Position numbers and translations under genes: made by a program. Positions 53,719 to 60,576 of a stretch of DNA of 64,000 nucleotides are shown here, piece after piece. Numbering within the stretch: position 1 is the stretch's first letter; each line of letters begins with the position of its first letter. Source of the stretch: an uncultured Ruminococcus sp. (lineage in GTDB: Bacteria > Bacillota > Clostridia > Oscillospirales > Acutalibacteraceae); contig CACZYP010000002.1 of NCBI GenBank assembly GCA_902785425.1, positions 1 to 64,000 of the forward strand, in the 5' to 3' direction. The notes below the pieces were generated by a model, which saw nothing but the letters and a program-made list of their open reading frames with translations, did no database searches and was not told the origin of the DNA.

Positions 53719-54642
53719 TTATGATTTAAAATATTCACTTATCCTGTTTTTATCAAGCGCCTCGCCTATCACGATTATGACAGACTGACCGCTGCTTATC
53801 GGTCTGATCTCGGTGCTTATCCGTGAGGCGTTTATCTCATACCATATATCATTCTGCTTTGTAAAACCCTTGATCCTGAAAACATCACCGCAGCTTTTGT
53901 CGTGAAGGATGTTTTCGGCTGTTTCTTTCAGCTGCGGCACTTCCGGATCGATATTCATAAAGTATACCGAATCATAACCGTCGTTTTCACTGTGAAGCTT
54001 TATAAAGTCGGCTTCCTTACAGCCGCTTTCGGAAATAGCTGCAAGGTCATCATTAGTAAGGCTGCTCCACGGCTTTGCTATATAATATGAAAACGGATCT
54101 CTGTCGCTGCGAATGCGCTCCATAGCTTTTTTGATCCTTAACAGCGTCGGTTCTGCCTCTTCCCCGGAGTTTTCGATGCGGCTGAAAAGTATCGTTCCTG
54201 CAACGGCTGCCTGAGAAGCAAGCAGATAGTCCGAATGAGGGGACACCTCGCCGAGAGTCGGATCAGCTATTGTGATAACGGAACCTTTCCTGTACATTCT
54301 GTCAAGCGGAGACTCACGCAGTGTATCAAAAAACTCATCGACATCAAAAACGCCGGACGGCTCGATAACTACTCTGTCATATCCCGACATAGCCATTGCG
54401 ATAAGCTTTGTTTTGAAGCGCCGCTGATGGCAGTCACGATCGCAAGCACCTGCAACCATCTCAATGCCGCACCCAGCGTCTGAAAGCTCGCCGAGCAGCA
54501 TCGTATCTACATTCACGGCACCAAAGTCATTTTCGAGTATACAGACCTTATGACCTTTATCCATAAGATAGCGGACATATATTTTCATAAATGTAGTCTT
54601 TCCCGAACCGAGAAAGCCCGTGATAAGATCAACTGTTGTCAT
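53719..54642 (-). CDS. CobW/COG0523 family GTPase
   Basis: A 307-residue P-loop GTPase. Walker A is GFLGSGKTTF near residue 9, and the G domain has IEPSG and later AKPWSS in place of a normal NKxD. In most COG0523 proteins a CxCC metal motif follows a glycine-rich loop; here the block is GACDRDCHQR, with two cysteines and a histidine. The C-terminal CobW_C domain is complete. Such proteins insert or deliver metals (Zn, Co, Ni). It lies directly upstream of a dockerin gene. The role in the cell is not clear. Confidence 0.85.
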   Translation of the reverse strand: MTTVDLITGFLGSGKTTFMKIYVRYLMDKGHKVCILENDFGAVNVDTMLLGELSDAGCGIEMVAGACDRDCHQRRFKTKLIAMAMSGYDRVVIEPSGVFDVDEFFDTLRESPLDRMYRKGSVITIADPTLGEVSPHSDYLLASQAAVAGTILFSRIENSGEEAEPTLLRIKKAMERIRSDRDPFSYYIAKPWSSLTNDDLAAISESGCKEADFIKLHSENDGYDSVYFMNIDPEVPQLKETAENILHDKSCGDVFRIKGFTKQNDIWYEINASRISTEIRPISSGQSVIIVIGEALDKNRISEYFKS

Positions 54643-54660
54643 AAAATTACCTCAAAAAGA

Positions 54661-54689
54661 ATTGTACCACATCGATAGCGTATTTGCAA
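54661..54689 (-). promoter_or_regulatory. Promoter of the CobW-dockerin operon
   Basis: On the minus strand, TTGCAA (54684-54689) and TACAAT (54661-54666) are separated by 17 bases, about 19 bases before the CobW ATG. No Zur- or Fur-type palindrome is seen on it. Confidence 0.7.
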
Positions 54690-54720
54690 GTAAAATGACA
54701 AATTGTTACAAATATAACAG

Positions 54721-54752
54721 AAAGCCTTCATGTATGGTCAGCATGAAGGCTC
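54721..54752 (-). terminator. Terminator of the YfbK-like gene
   Basis: A perfect 10-bp stem AGCCTTCATG/CATGAAGGCT (54723-54732 with 54742-54751) begins a few bases after the stop codon at 54758. Confidence 0.8.
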
Positions 54753-54757
54753 ATAAA

Positions 54758-56548
54758 CTATTTTCCAACGTATTTCTTCATCACCGCATAGTGAGTATAG
54801 CCGTCTTTTGTATCTGTCGTTCTGTACTCCGAAAAATCTCTCAGAAGATCGCCCAGGAGCTTCTTGTTAGCTTTTCCTTTATAATCGGAATCCTTGACGA
54901 TCAGTCCGAACGCCGCAATGACCGCAGCTGCATCGACATTGGCGGTTTTTGCCTGCTTAAGCTCGTCAAGCGTGATAGCTTTGGTGAAAACAAGGTCTTC
55001 ACCTTCGGGCGATTTGTAGTGTATCTCCACAAATGCAAATTCGTCACTCTTTTCAGATGAAGAAGCCTGAACGTATCGTGACGGATATGTTTGCTTAGCC
55101 TCGCCACGCTTGAACTCGATAAGTGCCGCTGTATTATGCTCGGAACCGATGCCGTCTACAGCTTTTTCCGTGTCGTGAAATTCCTGCTGAGTAAGCTTTC
55201 TGAAATCGTAGCCGATAAGCCTGTATTCACTGACATATTCGGGATTAAGCTCAACGGAGATCTTTACATCCTTTGCGATGGTAACAAGGCTTGAAACGAG
55301 TTTTTCCCAGAGCATCTCGATTATATCGGCAGGATTGGAAACGAATGTATAGTTGCCGTTTCCGTTTCTTGCGAGCGTTTCCATTTTATCATCCTTGAAA
55401 TTACGCTCGCCGTAGCCCACGATAGAAAGATAAATACCGGTGTCTCGTTTGCTGTAGATAAGTTCCCTCAAGCTTCCCTCGCTTGTAACGCCGAAATTGA
55501 AATCACCGTCGGTGAAGATAAAAATGCGGTTGTTCTTCTCCTTGCCGAAGTGCTCGGTAAGATATGAGTAGGCATTTTCAAGACCTTCGCTGCCGTTTGT
55601 GCAGCCGCCGATACCGTCTATCGACAGAATAACATCAACTACCTTGTCAAGATCGCCGCACTCGATGTTCTTTGCAACGGTTACTGTATTATCGCTGTAA
55701 GCTATAACGGACAGAACATCGCCCTCTTTAAGCTTGCTGACGATCGCCGCCATTGACATCTGAACGAGGATCCACTCGTCCTCCATGCTGCCCGACACAT
55801 CAACGAGGAATGCAAGGTTCTGCTTAACGTCATTTCTTGCTTTTTTACCTTTCAAGCCGAGGAACATCAGCTCTTTTTCGTCGTTCCACGGGCATTTGCC
55901 GACCTCTGCCGTAACAGAGAACAGACCGCCGTCATCGGGCAAAGGAAGATCAAACGTATACGAGTTGATAAGCTCCTCTATCCTGACAAAGCTCTTGTCG
56001 ATATATTTGTCGCCGAGTATCTTGCTCCTCAGATATGTCCACGAAGCAGTGTTGACGTTTGCAGAATAGATAAGCTGCGGCGAATCGAGCGGACTATGCT
56101 GCTCGTTTTCCGGAACATCATGAGTTTCGGCAGTGCTGAATTCGGCACTCGGTGCAGACATACTTACCGAAGGAGCTGCCATGCCCATCATGCCTCCGGG
56201 AGCTGCCATTTCTTCAGGAGCGCAAGCGTCAGCCATAGCAAAAGCTTCCCGTGACGAGTTTCTCATAGGCACAGATGCAAGCGGCTTTGCACCGCCGAAA
56301 AGCGGATTAGGAAATCCTTTCGCCATCGACTGTGAAAAGCTTTCACGGCTGTAATTATACTTTCTGAAAAAAGTCCAGTTCGGCGAATAGTATGCCTTAT
56401 CGTTCACCTGAATATCGGCGCCGAAGCAGCTTTTGCAAAGCTTTGCTGTCTGATCCGGTGAATATCCGAGCTTTTTGTAAAAGCACTGCATCTCCTCATA
56501 CTGTCTTTTTGTCATTTCATAATACTGTCTGTTTCTTTTTTCAAACAT
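54758..56548 (-). CDS. YfbK-type VWA protein without signal peptide
   Basis: A 596-residue protein. The first 130 residues are Met/Ala/Pro-rich and unlike known families. Then comes the YfbK N-domain (SANVNTASWTYLRSKIL...VRIEELINSYTF), a VWA domain with the metal-ion site DVSGS near residue 247, and the C-terminal DUF3520-like region. The E. coli relative is a lipoprotein, but here no signal peptide or lipobox is seen. VWA domains bind partner proteins through a metal ion. The ATG at 56548 has GGAGG 10 bases upstream. It is divergent from a second VWA gene. Confidence 0.8.
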   Translation of the reverse strand: MFEKRNRQYYEMTKRQYEEMQCFYKKLGYSPDQTAKLCKSCFGADIQVNDKAYYSPNWTFFRKYNYSRESFSQSMAKGFPNPLFGGAKPLASVPMRNSSREAFAMADACAPEEMAAPGGMMGMAAPSVSMSAPSAEFSTAETHDVPENEQHSPLDSPQLIYSANVNTASWTYLRSKILGDKYIDKSFVRIEELINSYTFDLPLPDDGGLFSVTAEVGKCPWNDEKELMFLGLKGKKARNDVKQNLAFLVDVSGSMEDEWILVQMSMAAIVSKLKEGDVLSVIAYSDNTVTVAKNIECGDLDKVVDVILSIDGIGGCTNGSEGLENAYSYLTEHFGKEKNNRIFIFTDGDFNFGVTSEGSLRELIYSKRDTGIYLSIVGYGERNFKDDKMETLARNGNGNYTFVSNPADIIEMLWEKLVSSLVTIAKDVKISVELNPEYVSEYRLIGYDFRKLTQQEFHDTEKAVDGIGSEHNTAALIEFKRGEAKQTYPSRYVQASSSEKSDEFAFVEIHYKSPEGEDLVFTKAITLDELKQAKTANVDAAAVIAAFGLIVKDSDYKGKANKKLLGDLLRDFSEYRTTDTKDGYTHYAVMKKYVGK

Positions 56549-56652
56549 ATCCGATATACCTCCAAATGTTATTTGAAACATTACCCGATTTGATTGTAGC
56601 ATATTATAGAAGCATTATTTATCAAAAAAATATGAACAATATTTAAAATTTA

Positions 56653-56681
56653 TTGAAAATAACAACAAATTGTTTTATAAT
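56653..56681 (+). promoter_or_regulatory. Promoter of the VWA lipoprotein gene
   Basis: TTGAAA (56653-56658) and TATAAT (56676-56681) are separated by exactly 17 bases. The leader is about 130 bases, with a small palindrome GATAAAGCTTATC near 56763-56775. Confidence 0.8.
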
Positions 56682-56816
56682 GGAAATCAGAAAAAAATGT
56701 AAAAAAATTTCCGTATCAGGTGAGGAATTCATATTGCTCGTGCGACTAATTATCAAGAAAGCCGATAAAGCTTATCAGACAAAAACAATTATTTACATAA
56801 TCAGGGAGGAATCACC

Positions 56817-58130
56817 ATGAAAAAGAGATTAATTTGTGCAGCACTTATTGCAGCAATGGTTATCAGTACAAGCGCATGCGGACAGATGTCGTCAACGGAG
56901 AAAATGGACACGCTGTTTGCAGACCCGACAAACGGCTCAACATACAAAACAGCCGATGGCGACGCAGGCGATGACGGCGGCGAAGCGATACCCGAAGCCT
57001 ACACTGCTATGGATCGAACGGCAGCAGACGGAGAGGGACTTACAGTCGAACCATCTGTTAACACTGCACCCGTAGGCGACGCAACGATCGATGATCCCAC
57101 AGACAAAGATCTGCCCGAAGCAGGTCAGCTCACGGCAGGTCAGTGGAGCGACAACGACAACTGGGGCTTCTTCTCGAACCTCGTAACTTCGGGAACTATA
57201 AGCTTCCCCAGCTTCGGTATTGATCCTACCAACAGAACAATGATCACCGTTAAGGGAAAAGACGGCAGCGCAGTTGCCAATGCAAAGGTTCGCCTGTTAG
57301 ACAAAGACGGCGGCCAGCTGTGGAGTGCAGTTTCCGACAAAAACGGCGTTGCATATCTTTTCGCACAGGGCGATAAAGAAGCAGCTTCCGTTGAAGTTGA
57401 GAGCGGCGGCAAGAAGCAGAACTTCGCAGTTGAAGGCTCTTCCTCTGGCGGCGAGCAGAACAAAAACAAAGCAAAGGCAACCGAAATGGAAGTAACATTT
57501 GACGGCAGCGGCAAGCTTTATAAGTCTATGGACGTCATGTTTATAGTTGATACAACAGGCTCCATGTCCGACGAGATGCTCTTCCTTCAGAGCGAGTTCA
57601 CAGCTATTACAAAAGAGATCGGCGCAGCAGACACACGCTACTCCGTTAACTTCTACCGTGACGAGGGCGACGATTACGTTACAAAATGCAGCAAGTTCAC
57701 ATCAAATGTAAGCGATGTTCAGGCTATGCTCAATAAAGAAAGCGCAGACGGCGGCGGAGACTGGCCCGAGGCAGTTGCAGAAGCACTTACCGATACAATG
57801 AACGCCGACGACTGGAAAGACGAGAGCGTTAAGCTTGCGTTCCTGATCTACGATGCACCTCCGCACGACGAGAAAGAAGCAGAGCTTCTTAAAGCAGTTG
57901 AAACCGCAGCTGCAAAGGGTATCAGACTTATCCCCGTAGTAGCTTCCGACAACGACAGAGACACAGAGCTTTTCGGCCGTGCGATCGCTATCGCAACAGG
58001 CGGCACTTACGTATTCCTTACAGACGATTCCGGTATCGGAAACTCTCACGAAGAGCCGATCATCGGCAGCTATGAAGTACGTCCGCTCTACAACATCATC
58101 ATTGATGTTATAAACAGCTACAAGCAGTAA
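56817..58130 (+). CDS. VWA-domain lipoprotein
   Basis: A 437-residue lipoprotein with a lipobox ending at C21 (TSAC). An acidic disordered stretch (about 25-115) is followed by a small beta-domain (about 135-215) like those of carboxypeptidase-regulatory or Big modules, then a Lys-rich linker, then a VWA domain from about 238 to the end. The metal-ion site is D245-T-T-G-S. GGGAGGA precedes the ATG. It probably binds a surface or extracellular ligand. It is monocistronic, with a promoter and a strong terminator. Confidence 0.85.
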   Translation: MKKRLICAALIAAMVISTSACGQMSSTEKMDTLFADPTNGSTYKTADGDAGDDGGEAIPEAYTAMDRTAADGEGLTVEPSVNTAPVGDATIDDPTDKDLPEAGQLTAGQWSDNDNWGFFSNLVTSGTISFPSFGIDPTNRTMITVKGKDGSAVANAKVRLLDKDGGQLWSAVSDKNGVAYLFAQGDKEAASVEVESGGKKQNFAVEGSSSGGEQNKNKAKATEMEVTFDGSGKLYKSMDVMFIVDTTGSMSDEMLFLQSEFTAITKEIGAADTRYSVNFYRDEGDDYVTKCSKFTSNVSDVQAMLNKESADGGGDWPEAVAEALTDTMNADDWKDESVKLAFLIYDAPPHDEKEAELLKAVETAAAKGIRLIPVVASDNDRDTELFGRAIAIATGGTYVFLTDDSGIGNSHEEPIIGSYEVRPLYNIIIDVINSYKQ

Positions 58131-58164
58131 CCGCCACGCCGGGATTAACGGCAGGCGATGAAAA

Positions 58165-58199
58165 AAGGCCGGGCAGCCAAGAGGCTGTCCGGCCAAATT
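58165..58199 (+). terminator. Terminator between convergent genes
   Basis: A 12-bp GC-rich stem with G-T pairs (58167-58178 with 58183-58194) is followed by AAATTTTTA. It serves the VWA lipoprotein and probably the hydrolase from the other side. Confidence 0.85.
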
Positions 58200-58204
58200 T
58201 TTAG

Positions 58205-59155
58205 TTAACGAGCCGGGCAATATTGTCTCAGCCAGTCTTCCGCTATACCGATAAGCTCGCTGTCGATCGGTTCTTTCAGAAGTCTGCGGTAATCCTTGTT
58301 CACTTCAAGTATGCTGATGTTATCATCAGACTTTCTTAAAACATGGCCGAGCCTTTCGGGGGCATAACAGCTTATATGCGGCTGCTCCTTGAGCAGATCG
58401 AGATTCCGGTGATCCGCCTGGATATCGGCTGTTCCTGTTACCGCAAGAACAGGTCTTCCGTATTTTTTCAGGATATCGGCAAAATCCTGTGATGAGTACG
58501 AACCATGTTCTCTGAGCCATTTTGCAGGCATAAAAGCACCTCTGACAAAGATCTTCTCCTTATCTGTCTTACTGCTTTTTTCAAACATATCATCGATCAT
58601 CGCAAGCTGTTTTTTCAGATCAAACGATCTTTTCAACAGCGCACCCGAAAAGCCGTCTTTCTTCCCTATCTCCTCGGCTGCAAGCGTATTCTGATAATAC
58701 AGCGCATCTTTCAGTGAAGTTGCTGCACCGCCAAGCAGGATAAGTCCAGCTGTATCTTCCTTTTCCGAAAGAAGCGTCGCTATCATTGCCCCTTCACTGT
58801 GTCCACAGACGATAACTCTGTTCTCGTTAACATACGGCTGCTCTTTCATATACCGAACTGCCGATACTGCGTCGTTCACAAGGTCTGACAGCCCTGCCGC
58901 ATTAAAGCTGCCGCCCGATCTGTGCGTGCCTCGCTTGTCATAGCGAATGCAGGCAAACCCCTGCTCTGCAAACAGATTTGCAAGATCTTTGTAGATATCG
59001 GAATGAAAGCCTGCTCCGTTTCCGTCACGGTCGAGCTTTCCCGTACCCATTATGATAACAATGGCAGGCGACTTTCTGTTTTCGTCTGTATACGTAACGG
59101 TCGCACCAATATCAAATTCGCCTTTTATCGTAACTTCTTTTTCTGTAATTTTCAT
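58205..59155 (-). CDS. Alpha/beta hydrolase
   Basis: A 316-residue serine hydrolase. The nucleophile is S120 in CGHSEGAM. The oxyanion block is IMGTGKLDRDGNG, and an Asp (TGTADIQADH) and a late His (ERLGHVLR) complete the triad. It resembles the peptidase/dienelactone hydrolase-like group; the substrate is unknown. The ATG at 59155 has GAGGTG upstream. It is the last gene of a regulator-protease-hydrolase operon. Confidence 0.85.
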   Translation of the reverse strand: MKITEKEVTIKGEFDIGATVTYTDENRKSPAIVIIMGTGKLDRDGNGAGFHSDIYKDLANLFAEQGFACIRYDKRGTHRSGGSFNAAGLSDLVNDAVSAVRYMKEQPYVNENRVIVCGHSEGAMIATLLSEKEDTAGLILLGGAATSLKDALYYQNTLAAEEIGKKDGFSGALLKRSFDLKKQLAMIDDMFEKSSKTDKEKIFVRGAFMPAKWLREHGSYSSQDFADILKKYGRPVLAVTGTADIQADHRNLDLLKEQPHISCYAPERLGHVLRKSDDNISILEVNKDYRRLLKEPIDSELIGIAEDWLRQYCPAR

Positions 59156-59165
59156 TTCATTCACC

Positions 59166-59933
59166 TCACAAAACGATAAGCCAGATGGTTTTACTCACAA
59201 TATGAGTAATCATATGCGCCGCCATCGCATACTGCAAACCATATTTTCTGTAAAGCCATCCGAAAACAAGACCGAAAGAGCCGTTCAACAGGAAACATCT
59301 GAATACAAGCATCGGTGTAAGTGAACCGAACATATTGGCAGTTGACGGAAGATGTCCTGCGGCAAATAGTGCGGCGGCAATTATGTTCGCAATAATAAGA
59401 ACTTTTTCGGGAACAGTTTCCGCTTTTCTGCAAAAAAGCTTCCGGATGATGAGTGCTGTCAGGCTCATAAAGAACAGCCTCATCATTACCTCTTCGATGA
59501 TTCCGCCGTATAGTACAGCCGAGATCCATGTTACTGTGTCAAAACTGCCTGCTGCAGCATAATAATCTTTTAGTTCGGGGATCCATTTTGCAAATGTAAA
59601 AGCGTCCGCACACAAAACAAGACCTGCTGCCGCACCCCACAGCAAAGCGGTGAGAGTTTCTTTTTTAGTAAAACGAAGCGGCTTTATAAGACCCAGCTTT
59701 TCGGCGACAATATAACCGAAAAAGCTGCATATAACAACGTAGATAATGATCGAGATAAGCGAGCTTATCAAAAGCAATTCCCTGCTGCCGCCCTGTGCCA
59801 GCGCTTGTTCAAGCAAATCTTCGTCAAGATTCGCCAACGAGTATTCAGCAGTGAACCAGCCGCCTACAACAGCAACGGGCAGCATGCATAGTGTAAACAA
59901 AAACGGTTTTTTCAAAGCTTCAAGTTTTTTCAT
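59166..59933 (-). CDS. CPBP (Abi) intramembrane metalloprotease-like protein
   Basis: A 255-residue membrane protein with about eight segments. The CPBP motifs are present: EEVMMR near residue 148, a FAAGH-type block near 195, and a HMITH block near the end. CPBP proteins include CAAX-type proteases and bacteriocin self-immunity proteins. It overlaps the regulator gene by 4 bases and lies 10 bases before the hydrolase. Confidence 0.85.
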   Translation of the reverse strand: MKKLEALKKPFLFTLCMLPVAVVGGWFTAEYSLANLDEDLLEQALAQGGSRELLLISSLISIIIYVVICSFFGYIVAEKLGLIKPLRFTKKETLTALLWGAAAGLVLCADAFTFAKWIPELKDYYAAAGSFDTVTWISAVLYGGIIEEVMMRLFFMSLTALIIRKLFCRKAETVPEKVLIIANIIAAALFAAGHLPSTANMFGSLTPMLVFRCFLLNGSFGLVFGWLYRKYGLQYAMAAHMITHIVSKTIWLIVL

Positions 59934-60442
59934 TTTTTACCATCCTCAATTACAGGTGCGGAAATAATAGATATGCTCCTGTTTTTTCCGCCTTCCTCCT
60001 GTTTTGAATATTTCGCAAGCAGATCTCTGTACTCTTTCAAAAAGTTTTCAAATGATTCATCGGTAAGCGTAAGCATACATGTCCTGAGCATGAGCATATC
60101 GCCAACAGGATCGCTGTTTCCTTTTTCGCTGTACTTTTGAAAGCTGCCGTATATCGCCATCAGGAACTGATATGCAGCATCGGAAATATCGGATGACGTT
60201 TCACCCGTCCACTTATTCTCGTTGAACGCCAACAGCCTTTCGAGGCTTCCCCTCACCTTCCGTTCCTCTTTGACTATAAGGACCTCTTCTTTCAGAAGAT
60301 AATTTATATGCCTGTACAAAGTCGGCGCCGGAACATCGGGTATCGCTTCGGATATCTGCTTCGTTGTTGCCGCTGTGTTTCCTTGAAGGAACTGCATTAT
60401 CTTCATTCTGACAGGATTTGTAATAACGTCTGAAAGCTTCAT
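59930..60442 (-). CDS. Winged-helix transcriptional regulator (ArsR/HTH_20 type)
   Basis: A 170-residue regulator. The N-terminal 75 residues form a winged helix (VITNPVRMKIMQFLQG...TTKQISEAIPDVPAPTLYRHINYLLKE). The C-terminal half is helical and may sense a signal or dimerise. The ATG at 60442 has AAAGGTGG upstream. It overlaps the CPBP gene by 4 bases. A perfect palindrome lies in its own promoter, so it probably represses this operon. Confidence 0.85.
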   Translation of the reverse strand: MKLSDVITNPVRMKIMQFLQGNTAATTKQISEAIPDVPAPTLYRHINYLLKEEVLIVKEERKVRGSLERLLAFNENKWTGETSSDISDAAYQFLMAIYGSFQKYSEKGNSDPVGDMLMLRTCMLTLTDESFENFLKEYRDLLAKYSKQEEGGKNRSISIISAPVIEDGKK

Positions 60443-60467
60443 CGGAACACCACCTTTCTCAATATTT

Positions 60468-60496
60468 ATTATATTATCATTTTTGATAATAGTCAA
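60468..60496 (-). promoter_or_regulatory. Promoter with operator of the CPBP operon
   Basis: On the minus strand, TTGACT (60491-60496) and TATAAT (60468-60473) are separated by 17 bases. The spacer contains the perfect 7-4-7 inverted repeat ATTATCA-TTTT-TGATAAT (60473-60490), placed where a bound regulator would block RNA polymerase. Confidence 0.8.
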
Positions 60497-60532
60497 TATT
60501 GTTCATAGATTGTTTACAATTAAGCGATAAAA

Positions 60533-60569
60533 AAATCTCCCGAACACAAAACTGCATTCGGGAGATTAT
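60533..60569 (-). terminator. Terminator of the transglutaminase-dockerin gene
   Basis: An 11-bp stem AATCTCCCGAA/TTCGGGAGATT followed on the minus strand by TTTTTTT lies just after the stop codon at 60577. Confidence 0.9.
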
Positions 60570-60576
60570 TGAATTA

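Noticed and set aside
52758..53729. A 323-codon plus-strand frame opposite the dockerin stalk gene
   Set aside because: It is the mirror image of the 45-bp repeats; the minus-strand gene has signal peptide, dockerin and ribosome binding site.
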